The notes: generated from the letters alone by a model not told the origin. A stretch of 52,645 nt of DNA from Candidatus Hodarchaeota archaeon (GCA_016840285.1 JAEOSR010000020.1:1-52645), one strand, 5' to 3'. Positions 34,761 to 45,467 are shown, numbered from the stretch's first letter. Made by a program: numbers and translations.

Positions 34761-36218
34761 CTACCTTGACTTATATCGGTGAAAAAGTCCCAGAATGCAA
34801 ACTGTCATCAAAATAGAAATAATCTCTAAGAAAGGACTTGCTGCCTGAGTTGTGGTCGTCGTTATGGATGAACTCGAAGTATCCTGCTGAGTTGAAGATG
34901 TAGTGGGAAGTGGAGTTGTGGTTGGAACGGGGCTCTCAATTATAAATGAGGTGTCTGATATGGAATAACTCTGATACCCTGTACTGTCCATGACTTGGAC
35001 TTTGAGTAGGACAACAGTGCCATTGGTTATACTCGATACATCCCAAGTAGTTGTTAGAACTGTCAGCCCTGAATTTATCTCAATCCAAGTGGTACCTAAA
35101 TCCTCCGAATAAAAAACTGTATAAGAGAGAGAATGATTGAAGGAATCAGCTGATTGGATCCATTGAATTGTTACCGTGTCTTTTAAGATTTCACCTGTTG
35201 GTGAAGTGATTACAGGTGGCGTTAAATGATAAGGATGTAGGAGTGGAGAAGTATCTTTACTGCCTGTGAAGCCTTGGGTTCTATAATCGCCATAACCATC
35301 CCAATCTATGTAATAATTTGATCTGAAGAGATTATTTGTACCATTATCGAAAGTAGGGAAATTATTCCCACTTGTATATCTACTAATGAAATCATTGTTC
35401 TTTATAGTATTATTATCAGTCTCATCACCAAAATAAACACCATATCTATCATTATAAAAGATGAGATTTTTTTCAATTGTATTATTATCTGTGTACTCAA
35501 ATTGCATTCCATCCAATCCATTATAACCAATGCAGTTATTGATGAATGTATTATACGAACTATAATAAACCGTTATAGCGGAGTAATTGCTATTAGAAAT
35601 AGTATTACTGAATATAGAATTATATTTTTCCCCCCAAAGTTGAATTCCAACGTCATGGTTCTCGACAGTATTATTTATTATACGAGTATCTCCAGAATCC
35701 GATATGTGAATACCTCTAGAGAAATAAGGAATCCCATAGCCAGTAATCCAATTATTACTTATCGTATTATTCCATGATTGGTATGTGTAAATAGATGTGT
35801 TAATAATTTTGTTCCCAGAAATGATAGCATGAGTAACATTACGAAGAGATATCCCGCTAAAATTACCTAACGGCCGGATAAGTAAATTGTTGCTAATACT
35901 GAAATAGACATCACTATCGATAATTTCGATGAGCTGACTTTGATCAGAATTATTGAAAATATAGCCATCGATTAGATAGGGATTCCATAAGGTTCCGTTA
36001 CCTGGAATGCTTAACGTCTTAAATCCATCATTATTTGTGATAAGGATAGAAGGATGCTCTATGTAATCATCTGAATGAGTAATTCTAGGAATATCTGTCT
36101 CTTGGAATGAAAGTTGTGTTGGTTCACACACTTGTTCAGATATTAGTGAACTTCTGAAAAAGGTCAACACTAATAAAAACAGAATACTTAATCCAATACT
36201 CTTAATCCATTTTTTCAT
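34761..36218 (-). CDS. Exported beta-helix surface protein with membrane anchor
   Basis: A 485-residue exported protein. A signal peptide (about 1-28) is followed by a right-handed parallel beta-helix (about 80-320) of NosD/pectate-lyase-like repeats with regular 'N.i..N.i' turns (for example NNTISNNWITG, NNTIEKNLIFYN). A fibronectin-type domain follows (about 330-425, PPVITSPTGEILKDTVTIQW). The C-terminal Thr/Ser-rich stalk and anchor end in a basic HRYKSR. The many Asn-x-Ser/Thr sequences suit N-glycosylation. Such proteins bind or cleave polysaccharides, but no catalytic residues can be named. Its layout parallels the partial gene at the window's right end. Confidence 0.85.
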   Translation of the reverse strand: MKKWIKSIGLSILFLLVLTFFRSSLISEQVCEPTQLSFQETDIPRITHSDDYIEHPSILITNNDGFKTLSIPGNGTLWNPYLIDGYIFNNSDQSQLIEIIDSDVYFSISNNLLIRPLGNFSGISLRNVTHAIISGNKIINTSIYTYQSWNNTISNNWITGYGIPYFSRGIHISDSGDTRIINNTVENHDVGIQLWGEKYNSIFSNTISNSNYSAITVYYSSYNTFINNCIGYNGLDGMQFEYTDNNTIEKNLIFYNDRYGVYFGDETDNNTIKNNDFISRYTSGNNFPTFDNGTNNLFRSNYYIDWDGYGDYRTQGFTGSKDTSPLLHPYHLTPPVITSPTGEILKDTVTIQWIQSADSFNHSLSYTVFYSEDLGTTWIEINSGLTVLTTTWDVSSITNGTVVLLKVQVMDSTGYQSYSISDTSFIIESPVPTTTPLPTTSSTQQDTSSSSITTTTTQAASPFLEIISILMTVCILGLFHRYKSR

Positions 36219-36334
36219 CTAATACACTACCGTTCAGAGTGTTTATCTGGGATAAAATACATAATCCACAGTAGGTAACAAGGTATTCTTACTCATTATT
36301 CTCTTTTAAAAATGATGTGCTAAATCTTAAGATC

Positions 36335-37537
36335 CTATTCTAAGTCTGAAGGGAGAATAGGTCTAGTTAACAGGTGAGAAAAGTCTTGGGGTGACGGTTT
36401 ATCACCGAATTTCTGTCTTATTAACGCCTCTCCCAAACTGTAAGTGAATATATAGGGAGCCCATAATGGATTTCGAATAAACTTCATCCATTGGGAAATT
36501 CGTTCTTTTGAGTAAGGAATATTCAGTTGCCGAGTACAATAATCGATAATCTCATCATCTGTCATTCTGTCTACATGAGCTTGAATGGCTAGATTGCAAG
36601 ATAGCTTGGACGATAATTCATTCATACATTTCCATCGGTTTATTAGCACCTCTATACTAGTGTCAGAAGGATGAGGACTGAAATTTTCTAGTTCCATCTC
36701 CATTCTACGTCGTTCATCAGGAAAAATCACGTCTATCCCTGTATTAGCGATGCCTTCTGAAATCACTGCTTCTGGTGTGAGAATTAATAGTATGGCATGT
36801 TCAAAACGGTTTCCATCTTGATAGAGCACCTTTTCTTTCACACTGTGTTCCGTATGATGCCCTGGGTAACCTTCATGAGAAGCAAAACTGAGAATTTGAT
36901 CCCATTCCAATGGTAGATCTGTATTGACATCAATTCGAGATTGATATTTTCCTAGATACCAATTATAGGCGGACCACGGTTCGTTCGTAACCATTTTGAC
37001 TTCAACGGTTTCATTGGCTGGGAGGATTTCGGAGAAGATCTTCACAGTTTGTCCTCGTGTGAGGGATAATGCTTTGATCATAACCATTTCAGCAGCTTCT
37101 TCAGGAATTTTCTTATTGTCCCTATCTGCTTCAATCCGTTCAAGAAGACTTCCCTTCCCTTCATATAACTCATCTAATTGTTCGACAGCTGTGATGAAAT
37201 GTGATTCGCTAATTTTTTTAGGTTCAATGTCAAATAATCGCTTTACTTTCTCTAGATACTCAATGTCTTCTCCTGAGAGGACTTCTATTGTTGTTTTCAT
37301 TGCTGTTAACATTTTATTGAGAAAAAGCTGTCTGCCTTCTTCAAATCCCTGGTTAGGCAACGTTTTAATGAGCCCAGTAACATTTTCAAGAAGAATCTGG
37401 GGAGATTTCTTCTCCTCCTGTTGTACTACTGAAGATAATTCCTCAGGTCCGTAATATGAGTCTACAAACCCGTCAACATGCTTATTAAGACGTAATCCAA
37501 GAAGTAAGTATTCTCGACTGAAATCAATAGTATTCAT
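36335..37537 (-). CDS. DUF885-family zinc-peptidase-like protein
   Basis: A 400-residue soluble protein with HEGYPGHH near residue 217, the HExxxH-like signature of DUF885 proteins, and VISEGIANTG about 40 residues later, where the third ligand is expected. The N-terminal half is helical. The family is related to M32/M3-like gluzincins and is presumed to act as a carboxy- or dipeptidase. The frame extends to 37618, but the N-terminus MNTIDFSREYLLLGLRLNKH is the family-like start, with GGTGA upstream. It diverges from the helicase gene. Confidence 0.82.
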   Translation of the reverse strand: MNTIDFSREYLLLGLRLNKHVDGFVDSYYGPEELSSVVQQEEKKSPQILLENVTGLIKTLPNQGFEEGRQLFLNKMLTAMKTTIEVLSGEDIEYLEKVKRLFDIEPKKISESHFITAVEQLDELYEGKGSLLERIEADRDNKKIPEEAAEMVMIKALSLTRGQTVKIFSEILPANETVEVKMVTNEPWSAYNWYLGKYQSRIDVNTDLPLEWDQILSFASHEGYPGHHTEHSVKEKVLYQDGNRFEHAILLILTPEAVISEGIANTGIDVIFPDERRRMEMELENFSPHPSDTSIEVLINRWKCMNELSSKLSCNLAIQAHVDRMTDDEIIDYCTRQLNIPYSKERISQWMKFIRNPLWAPYIFTYSLGEALIRQKFGDKPSPQDFSHLLTRPILPSDLE

Positions 37538-37656
37538 CTTTCTTTTCACCAGATTATGAGGAAATACTAAATTAATTGTTATTTTATATGATTTCTCTTT
37601 TGATTGAAGCTTTTTCACATTGAAAAGTGATACCTGTAATTACTATTGGATAGTTT

Positions 37657-40425
37657 ATGACAATACTTGAAGAGAACAATCATGAATTATGGAGACGTTA
37701 TCAGTCTGCTTTAGAGAATTATCAGGAATTTCATGATTTAGAGGAAATTTTGAGTGAGTTTAGGGCGATAATTATCTCTAAAGATCCAGTTCCTCCTATC
37801 GACCTGCTCACAAAGCTTGCTAATCACTTTCTGAAATTTAAACAGATAGATGATGCAAAGAAGGCATTTGGTCGAATCCTGCAGATCGACGACACCCATC
37901 GTGAAACTTGGAAGCAATTATCCTCATTTTATTTTAAAACTAAAGACGCTAGAAAAGGGGAGTTCTGCCTCCAAAAATATTATTCCTTAGCTGGGGGTAA
38001 TCCGCATCTCCAAAAAGCTACTCAATTGCGATTAGCGAGTTCAGGCCGAATTAAATCCCTCCCGACGAACCAGGAGCTTGGGTTGCAGACAGGAAAAACT
38101 ATGCAATCCTCTGCTCCAAAGAGTATCATGAACCTCGCAGATTTTGAAAAATATTTCCAGATTTCAAGACAGACCCTTCCACTAACGATTAAGAAAATCA
38201 TCCGATTTGCTCAACATCAAATTGTAGACTACCGGCTATTCAACGAGCAGCCTGGTGAAATGGGCTCATCACGGTTAGAGATCTTACAGGATCAAAAATT
38301 GATCAATTTCTTGAAGAGTCAGAAGATTACTAGGTTATTTCGGTTTCAGGAAGAGGCAGTTAAAGCGGTCTTTGATTCTTATGACGTGTGTATAACAGCT
38401 CCCACTGGAAATGGTAAAACTGAGGCTTTCTTGCTCCCCACACTACTAAGAATCAGGGAGAATAGAGGATACGGTGTTCAGCTCCTCCTTGTCTATCCTA
38501 TGAAGGCGCTTGCCAAGGATCAACTACGAAAAATCGAGAACTTTGCCAAGATTCTGGACCTGTCTGTAAAAGTGTTTGATGGGGACACTTCGCACTATCA
38601 ACGAAAGAAAATTTATTCTGATCCTCCAGAAATTTTGATTACTAATCCAGATATTCTACATTATCATCTAGGGATAGGGAAAAATGCTGGTCGTTTCCAA
38701 GACTTATTATCGGGGCTTAAGATTGTCATATTAGATGAGATTCACAGTTACTCTGGAACATTTGGATCAAACATGTATTTCATCTTACAACGACTTGAAC
38801 GGGTGGTCAGTCATAAGCTTCAATTTATCGGGGCTTCAGCTACGGTTGCTAATGCTGCTAAATTCGTCACTAAACTCTTAGACCGGCCAATCAAAGTTAT
38901 TGAATGCAAAAATGGGAGACGGGGGAGACTACACTTCTTAATTCTCGCTCCTTTCAGTAATATGTCTACACTAGATAGCATGACGAATCTAGTAAATAGT
39001 ATTACAGGATTAGGAAAGATTCTTGTCTTTCAAGATTCACACAGAAGTGTAGAACTGCTTTATCAAAGACTAGGTGGTACCGTTCGAAAAGTGGGTATTC
39101 ATCGGGCTGGACTTGAGAAAAAAATTCGTGAACAGGTCGAAGCTGACTTTCGGGAAGGAATACTTGACTTATTAGTTGCTACTCCGACTCTTGAATTAGG
39201 TATAGATATTGGAGATTTGGATATTGTTGTTACACCGCCTATTGCTGTAAATAGAGCCATGCAACGCATTGGACGCGCTGGACGGAAGGGCCAGGAAGCT
39301 TTGGCCATCATCTTATTGAATTCTGAAGACCCTATCAGTAATTATTATCTGCAGTTTCCTCAACGCTATTATCAAGATATTGAGGATGTCTTCTTTGATC
39401 CTGATAATCCTAATGTGACTGAGCATCAGTTACTGTGTGCGTCTCTGGATAGTCCTATTGATATAAGTCAAGGCGATTTTCCTCAGTATGCTCATATTCT
39501 TCGTCGTCTGGTCAAAAACAATTTGCTTAACCAGAGTGATGAATTCGTTTTAATGCCTACTGAAGCGGGAATGGAGAAAGCTCGAAGATATTCTATTCGT
39601 GGTAAGAATCATGAGATTCAGATTAAGTCTGGTGGACGCAGGATTGGAAAGCGTGCTATGCCTCTTGCAATGCTTGAATTATACCCCGGTGCTTTTTATT
39701 ATGCCGCAGGAACCCGGTACCGTGTAGCTAGTTTTCATTTTAACGGTGTACGAGGGACTGCTCACTTGGTCAAACCTAAAAGTAGTTGGGGGTCAACCTT
39801 TGCCCTTTCTGCGTTTAAGCCAGAAGTTGTGGAAGTGCATGGACATCATCCAGCCTTTGGACTTGAGGTTGCGTATGTAGAAACTAAGGTTCTCCAAACG
39901 GTGTTTGGATATACATTAGAATCACCGAATGGAACATCACAACACAGACTTCGAGACCCACTTTATTATTCGTCCCGATCCAAAGGATTACTCTTTCGTG
40001 CACCATCGCTCCCGTTGGATAAAATGGAGTTAGACCGTCGTACTCAAGTTGCTTCTCTTCATGCTCTGGTTCATGTAATCTTACACGCAAGTCTCCCATT
40101 TATTGGGGGACAATTACACGAAATCGGAGGATTAGCCTTACTCCCTCAAGGATATGTTTTACTATTTGATCAGGCATCTGGTTCTGGTGTTTGTGCAATG
40201 CTCCTTGATCATTTACCCGAATTATTTTCTCGAGCATATGCCATTCTGGAATGTGAGTGCAAAGATCCTCAGGGATGTCCGAAGTGTACCTTTCTTCCCC
40301 GTTGTAGCCACAATAATACTAAGCTAGATAAATTAGGTGCTCGCTCTCTTCTTAAGTGTATTCTTGATGATGTTAGAGTTTCCTTAGGTGATGATTACAA
40401 TCAATTTGCTCAAACACTCCATTGA
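37657..40425 (+). CDS. Superfamily 2 helicase of the MrfA/DUF1998 type with N-terminal TPR region
   Basis: A 922-residue DNA helicase. Residues about 1-130 are TPR-like helices (FKQIDDAKKAFGRILQIDD, ETWKQLSSFYFKTKDARKG). The helicase core has motif I APTGNGKTEAF near 248, LDEIHSY near 360, GASATVAN near 392 and motif VI RIGRAGRKGQ near 537. The C-terminal region ends in the four-cysteine cluster of DUF1998, CECKDPQGCPKC with a later C (about 866-885), as in MrfA/YprA/Hrq1-like helicases that repair crosslinks. The catalytic motifs are complete. The TPR extension is unusual and suggests a protein partner. Its end overlaps the extended frame of the next gene. Confidence 0.9.
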   Translation: MTILEENNHELWRRYQSALENYQEFHDLEEILSEFRAIIISKDPVPPIDLLTKLANHFLKFKQIDDAKKAFGRILQIDDTHRETWKQLSSFYFKTKDARKGEFCLQKYYSLAGGNPHLQKATQLRLASSGRIKSLPTNQELGLQTGKTMQSSAPKSIMNLADFEKYFQISRQTLPLTIKKIIRFAQHQIVDYRLFNEQPGEMGSSRLEILQDQKLINFLKSQKITRLFRFQEEAVKAVFDSYDVCITAPTGNGKTEAFLLPTLLRIRENRGYGVQLLLVYPMKALAKDQLRKIENFAKILDLSVKVFDGDTSHYQRKKIYSDPPEILITNPDILHYHLGIGKNAGRFQDLLSGLKIVILDEIHSYSGTFGSNMYFILQRLERVVSHKLQFIGASATVANAAKFVTKLLDRPIKVIECKNGRRGRLHFLILAPFSNMSTLDSMTNLVNSITGLGKILVFQDSHRSVELLYQRLGGTVRKVGIHRAGLEKKIREQVEADFREGILDLLVATPTLELGIDIGDLDIVVTPPIAVNRAMQRIGRAGRKGQEALAIILLNSEDPISNYYLQFPQRYYQDIEDVFFDPDNPNVTEHQLLCASLDSPIDISQGDFPQYAHILRRLVKNNLLNQSDEFVLMPTEAGMEKARRYSIRGKNHEIQIKSGGRRIGKRAMPLAMLELYPGAFYYAAGTRYRVASFHFNGVRGTAHLVKPKSSWGSTFALSAFKPEVVEVHGHHPAFGLEVAYVETKVLQTVFGYTLESPNGTSQHRLRDPLYYSSRSKGLLFRAPSLPLDKMELDRRTQVASLHALVHVILHASLPFIGGQLHEIGGLALLPQGYVLLFDQASGSGVCAMLLDHLPELFSRAYAILECECKDPQGCPKCTFLPRCSHNNTKLDKLGARSLLKCILDDVRVSLGDDYNQFAQTLH

Positions 40426-40471
40426 TTTCAAGTATAAATACTCCAAATCATTATCATTTAATGAAGGTAAA

Positions 40472-41575
40472 ATGTTGAATCGAAGTATATTGATTGCTAT
40501 CATTGGTTTTCTTGTTGGATGTCTACTGTATTATGTAGCAGACGCTGGTGTAGTCATCGTTTTAATCATGGGTTGTACGGGGTATTTTTTTGGTCTCATT
40601 TTAGACAATGCAGACATTAAGCACCAACTCGATACTTCTCACTTTTCCAACATTCCTTCAACTCAAGAGATCTTTCAATCAGACGATGTTCCTGAAGCAC
40701 TCCTTTTTTATGCATCAAAAAACAACCTTACTACTGTTTCCATTGATTTCCAAGTAGAAACCAAACCTCAAACCTTTCGCCTTTCAGTTCTGAAAAATCT
40801 CCAAGAGCATCAGTTCCGCATTTTAGAGGATTCCAGTAAAACGATATTCAGTCTTACGTTAGATTATCCAGAATGTAATTATCCTAAGATATTATCCTCA
40901 TCTGATCAAAATAAGGAATTTCATTATAATATTCAGGAACGTAGTCTTGACTTCCAAAATGCGGTTCAGAAAATTGTCCCAGGGTTAGTTCTTTCTACCT
41001 CTTCCTGTCCAAGTTTATTTGAAGAGAAACGAATTCACAATCGTCTTGAGAGTTCACCTCCTAGATCTTCTCAATTACCTCCTCCATCCTTTCCAAGCAA
41101 CAATTTTGTGCACCCTTCGAATAGTTCCGAGATAACAGATCTATCTGAAAATGAATCTAAAGAGAATCGCGATATCAATGAGACTCAAATCATGGAAGAT
41201 TTGTTTTCAGGATCATCCGTTGAACCGATGGTTCCTGATCTTTCTCCAGAAGATGTTCAAAACTTAAAAGATTCCAATCAGCGACAATTGGAAGTTTTCT
41301 TGAATGAAAACAATGAGAGTGAGGAGTCATCAGATGAAAAAATAGCTGGAAGTGAGTTAGAAAGTACAGCTGGTATAGAAATTGACTACTCGAAAGTGAC
41401 TCAACCTAGGGGTGATTCAATTAAAGATTTTAATCAGGATATCATCAATAGGCTTGAGGAGAGAACTATAATAGCCATTAATAAGGGTACACCTGATTTG
41501 GAGTTACAGAAAGAAAGGGAGGAAATCAAGAAATATATCGATGGAGAAGCAACAACAGAGGAATCTATTTCTTAA
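40472..41575 (+). CDS. Membrane-anchored protein with long disordered cytoplasmic tail
   Basis: A 367-residue protein. Two adjacent membrane helices (about 3-40, ILIAIIGFLVGCLLYYV and VVIVLIMGCTGYFFGLIL) are followed by a small alpha/beta region (about 60-170), and then a Ser/Pro/Asn/Glu-rich, probably disordered tail ending in a charged helix (residues about 320-355). The frame begins at 40388 inside the helicase gene, but ATG 40472 (MLNRSILIAI) lies just before the helices with AAGGT upstream. It directly follows the helicase gene and may share its transcript. No family recognised. Confidence 0.6.
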   Translation: MLNRSILIAIIGFLVGCLLYYVADAGVVIVLIMGCTGYFFGLILDNADIKHQLDTSHFSNIPSTQEIFQSDDVPEALLFYASKNNLTTVSIDFQVETKPQTFRLSVLKNLQEHQFRILEDSSKTIFSLTLDYPECNYPKILSSSDQNKEFHYNIQERSLDFQNAVQKIVPGLVLSTSSCPSLFEEKRIHNRLESSPPRSSQLPPPSFPSNNFVHPSNSSEITDLSENESKENRDINETQIMEDLFSGSSVEPMVPDLSPEDVQNLKDSNQRQLEVFLNENNESEESSDEKIAGSELESTAGIEIDYSKVTQPRGDSIKDFNQDIINRLEERTIIAINKGTPDLELQKEREEIKKYIDGEATTEESIS

Positions 41576-41729
41576 TTTTACTTTATCCCAATACAACAAT
41601 TACTATTAATTTTAATTATTTTAGTAGTAAATTTAAATAGAATAAATCTATAGTTTCTGTAATATTCACGCCTGTATATTCCTTTCTCATGAATTACGAT
41701 AACACTAAAAATATCCAGTCGAGGCTCAA

Positions 41730-44700
41730 ATGTTTTCAACACCCCAAAAGATCCAATGGACTCTTCTTTTTTGGTTTGGTATTTCCGCTATTACAATAGT
41801 AACGGGTAATATTCTCCTCAAAGGCTCCCTAGCGGTTGATTTCAATGATTTAGGCAGTAATTTCTCTGATAGTCAACCTACGATGAGTTTACAAGGATTT
41901 ATTGATTTTCAATATTATGCGGATCTAATTACTGAAAAGTACTTTGAAAATATCAATGATCATATAGACACCTTCTCCAGTTTTGGTAGTCGAGTAACAG
42001 GTTATCCTGGGTATAAACAAGCAATCAGTTACATCGAAGATTTCTTCAAGAATCAAAACTTGTCAGGAGTAAAAACTCGCTCATACCCTATTCAAATCCC
42101 ATATGATCATGAGACGAAAATTACTATCAATGGAGAAAATTTTACTGCTCATGCTCTAGCTCCCAATTCTGTTCACACCTGTAAAATCCTTGGTTTACCT
42201 GGGACTCTAGTATATGGTGGGTGGGGAACCTACTCTGATCTAGACCGTAAAAAGATAGAAGATTCTATTGTTGTTCTTGAATTTAACTCACAGGACAATT
42301 GGATTAATGTTGCTAGTCTTGGAGCGAAAGCAATCATTTTCTTACCCCCAGAAGATACTAATAGATACGAAGCAGAGTTAAAAACTTTAGATATTCCCCT
42401 CTACTTTCCACGAATCTATATAAACAACAAAACCACCGCTAACACAATAAAAAAGTTAAGTTCTTACTCGAATCAATCTATCACCCTCTATTCAGATGTT
42501 GAATGGGTATCTATTCAAGCGAAGAATGTTATGGGATTATTACCAGGATTAGATGATGATATTGTAATTATCTCTGCTTATTTCGATTCTTCTTCTGTTG
42601 TTCCTTCCATTGCACCTGGTGCTGATGAAGCTTGTGGCATTGCAACCCTTTTAGAGCTTATTCATCTCATGAGAGACGAAAACATAACTCCGCAAAAAAC
42701 CATCATGTTCCTAGCCCTTTCTGGACATAATCAGGCAGCAGCGGGAGCAAGGGAGTTTGTCTCTCAAAACTATGATATTTTAAATACTAAAGGAGGAATA
42801 AAGCTTTTTCTCTCCCTTGACCTCTCAGCTTCAAATAACAAAGTCGGAATTAATCCTTATGGGTATCTCTACAAATTTCAGCTTAGATATACACTTGGAA
42901 ACAATTTATACGCTCGTTTAAAGACTATAGGGGAAGAATTCTTAGTTAATTATGCAGCACCTATTCGTGAGGTTACTGGGTATTCATTTGGGGTTGAATC
43001 GTATATAAATTTACAAGAATTTGAATACATTGCTCCCATCAGTTTTATAGGGGATCAGGAACCGTTTATTGCTTCAAATGTATTAGGATTATCATTTTAT
43101 ACCGCTGAATCACATCGTTGGCAATTTAACACTCCTTTTGATCTTCCCGATTACCTTCAGCATGACATGCTTAAATCTCAAGTTATATATTCTATTTGTG
43201 CCTTAGTACAATTCTTTAATGAGGAAAATCTCGGGAAATATCTCGATTTGACAAATAAGGATTTCTCCTTGATACTTAACATGCATGTCGGATTCGGAAA
43301 TATTGAAGGTTATTGTAAAGAATATGATATGTCTACAATACAGTTAACAAATGTCGCCAACGCAGTGATTCGAGTAATTTCACGAGATAAAAATACTGGT
43401 ATTCAAAGAAGATATCCTTATTATACAACAACTGATGAATCTGGCTACTATCAGGTCAGGGGGGTGTCTTCCTCTCAAGCTGATAACCCTCTTGAGTTTT
43501 CTGTTGAAGCCTATTCTTTTGATTCTGAAGGGGGGTTAACAAAAGCAAATGATTTAGGAGAATATGGTGAATTTTTCACACAATCAAAAAAATTAGTTGA
43601 AGAAGAAATCGCAGTTAATCCAACTGTGTTTAGTTGTGGAACGATTGGCCTTTTCGGGATTTCCCATCCCATTGATCAGTCTCCCTCTGCTGAGCTCCTC
43701 CGTTACCAAATTTTGGATCCAACGACACAAAATCTATTCTTCTCCTATGGTTATTTGGGTACAAAATCCGTTAGTTTAGTGTTTATCCCTCCAAACACAC
43801 CATCAATTCTTGTAGGAGAACTTCCAGCTGGTGTACTAGGCGTGTATGCAACGAATTCTAGTACTAGCACATTACGAGGAAATGGATTTCTAGTTGAGGA
43901 AGGTGGATATAAAAATCTAGGGATTTCAGTATTCATTACTTCAAAAGATCTCCTTTCTTTATCCCAGACTTACATTTACACGTATACCTCCCATAATATT
44001 TATGATAATCAAGTAAAAGAAACATTTCAGAGAGCATCAACACTTATCGATTCAGCGATTCAATTGAAGAAGAATTTTGAATACTCAGAAGCAATCAAAA
44101 CCATATCAGAAGCCTATATTTGGTCATATGATTCCTTCAACCAGTCCAGAAGTGTCATTGCAGGTGGAATTTCTAGTGCTCTCCTTATTGCAATCTTACT
44201 TATTCCATTTTCACTAATGGTGTCTCTTCTTCTGTTTAACTTTAATTCTTGGAAAAAATGGGCTCTTCCCATAAGTTTGATATACACACTGTCTGTTAGC
44301 TTCTCCTACCTCATCCATCCTGCCTTTCAAATAATCCCTCATCTCCTATTTACGTTAATTGGTCTCATCAATCTTGTCTTTGTATTCCCTGTGCTTTTTT
44401 TTCTGGGTCAAGAAGGATACATTTTTCTCAAAAATCAGCGTACAAAGTTGTTAGGTTCTCATTTTAGCGAAATGAATCGCATCTCTGCAATTCTAGTAGC
44501 TATAAAGACGGGGTTCTCTAGAATGAAGAAGCACAAGATTCGAACCCTTTTAACTTTATCAGGTATTTCTCTCTTAACATTCTCATTAACTCTTTTTTCG
44601 TCTGCGAGTTTTTTAGTTTCAAGTAACTTCTATGAATTGGCATTTCCTATTGCAATCGCCATTCTCCTTATGATTAACACCTCCATCAGTGCTGTTTACC

Positions 44701-45464
44701 ATTCAAAAAGAGAGATCTCTATTTTTACCTCTTTAGGCCTCACTCCAAGCCAAATTGTAGGCCTTTTCCTGACAGAGTTTCTTATATCTGCTGTTTTGGG
44801 ATTAATGATTGGATATATGGGAGGAATAACTTTCATTCGAATGGGTTCGATATTAGGAATAATTCCAAGATTTTTCCCTATTAATTATTCATCTGGAGCT
44901 GTTGTTTCTGTTTTAACTTTCAGCGTGATTGGAATGTTTGTAAGTATTTTATATCCACTTAGACTATCTGGGCAAATGTCTGTTCCTTCTCTTAGACGAA
45001 CTTGGGAATTACCATCATTACCAGAAGAAGATGGAACGAAATGGAACATTCCATTGCCATTTATTGCAGCCACTGAATACGAAGCTGAAGGAATCGTTGA
45101 ATTTTTGCGAGAGTACTTTCTGATATATGAATCAGAGAGTGTGGGAGGCTCATTCTTCGTACGTAATATTGCTATAAAACATGTTAAAGGGGTAAAGAAG
45201 GAATTGACGGTTAAGGTTAATCTAGCTCCTTTTGACATGGGAATAATACAAATCGTAAATTTTAGTATTTATTTCGATAAAATAAAGAACCACTGGGCAT
45301 TCGGGGTTGAGTTAACCCGTTTAGAGGGGCCATTAAATGCATGGATAGCCTCAGTCAGACGATTTATAGGGAATATTAGGAATCAATTACTTATATGGAG
45401 AGCTCTTCCTGTAGAAGAAAAAATAGCCAAGATTGAAGCACAAAAGCAAAAAAAATCTTCGTGA
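41730..45464 (+). CDS. Inactivated M28 peptidase-like protein fused to an FtsX-like permease
   Basis: A 1244-residue membrane protein. After an N-terminal helix comes an extracytoplasmic M28/PA-type domain (about 60-500). Its zinc and catalytic sites are changed: the usual HxD is SAYFDS (about 282), the EE pair is GHNQ (about 331), and the final histidine is an asparagine in QFNTPFD (about 468). The aspartates in PGADEA and SLDLS remain. A carboxypeptidase-regulatory-like beta domain is likely near 560-620. The C-terminal half has about seven helices, including an FtsX-type unit (RMKKHKIRTLL near 932; REISIFTSLGLTPSQIV near 995), and a cytoplasmic end. I infer a non-enzymatic receptor or export-related protein, perhaps needing a separate ATPase. 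Confidence 0.8.
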   Translation: MFSTPQKIQWTLLFWFGISAITIVTGNILLKGSLAVDFNDLGSNFSDSQPTMSLQGFIDFQYYADLITEKYFENINDHIDTFSSFGSRVTGYPGYKQAISYIEDFFKNQNLSGVKTRSYPIQIPYDHETKITINGENFTAHALAPNSVHTCKILGLPGTLVYGGWGTYSDLDRKKIEDSIVVLEFNSQDNWINVASLGAKAIIFLPPEDTNRYEAELKTLDIPLYFPRIYINNKTTANTIKKLSSYSNQSITLYSDVEWVSIQAKNVMGLLPGLDDDIVIISAYFDSSSVVPSIAPGADEACGIATLLELIHLMRDENITPQKTIMFLALSGHNQAAAGAREFVSQNYDILNTKGGIKLFLSLDLSASNNKVGINPYGYLYKFQLRYTLGNNLYARLKTIGEEFLVNYAAPIREVTGYSFGVESYINLQEFEYIAPISFIGDQEPFIASNVLGLSFYTAESHRWQFNTPFDLPDYLQHDMLKSQVIYSICALVQFFNEENLGKYLDLTNKDFSLILNMHVGFGNIEGYCKEYDMSTIQLTNVANAVIRVISRDKNTGIQRRYPYYTTTDESGYYQVRGVSSSQADNPLEFSVEAYSFDSEGGLTKANDLGEYGEFFTQSKKLVEEEIAVNPTVFSCGTIGLFGISHPIDQSPSAELLRYQILDPTTQNLFFSYGYLGTKSVSLVFIPPNTPSILVGELPAGVLGVYATNSSTSTLRGNGFLVEEGGYKNLGISVFITSKDLLSLSQTYIYTYTSHNIYDNQVKETFQRASTLIDSAIQLKKNFEYSEAIKTISEAYIWSYDSFNQSRSVIAGGISSALLIAILLIPFSLMVSLLLFNFNSWKKWALPISLIYTLSVSFSYLIHPAFQIIPHLLFTLIGLINLVFVFPVLFFLGQEGYIFLKNQRTKLLGSHFSEMNRISAILVAIKTGFSRMKKHKIRTLLTLSGISLLTFSLTLFSSASFLVSSNFYELAFPIAIAILLMINTSISAVYHSKREISIFTSLGLTPSQIVGLFLTEFLISAVLGLMIGYMGGITFIRMGSILGIIPRFFPINYSSGAVVSVLTFSVIGMFVSILYPLRLSGQMSVPSLRRTWELPSLPEEDGTKWNIPLPFIAATEYEAEGIVEFLREYFLIYESESVGGSFFVRNIAIKHVKGVKKELTVKVNLAPFDMGIIQIVNFSIYFDKIKNHWAFGVELTRLEGPLNAWIASVRRFIGNIRNQLLIWRALPVEEKIAKIEAQKQKKSS

Positions 45465-45467
45465 ATA

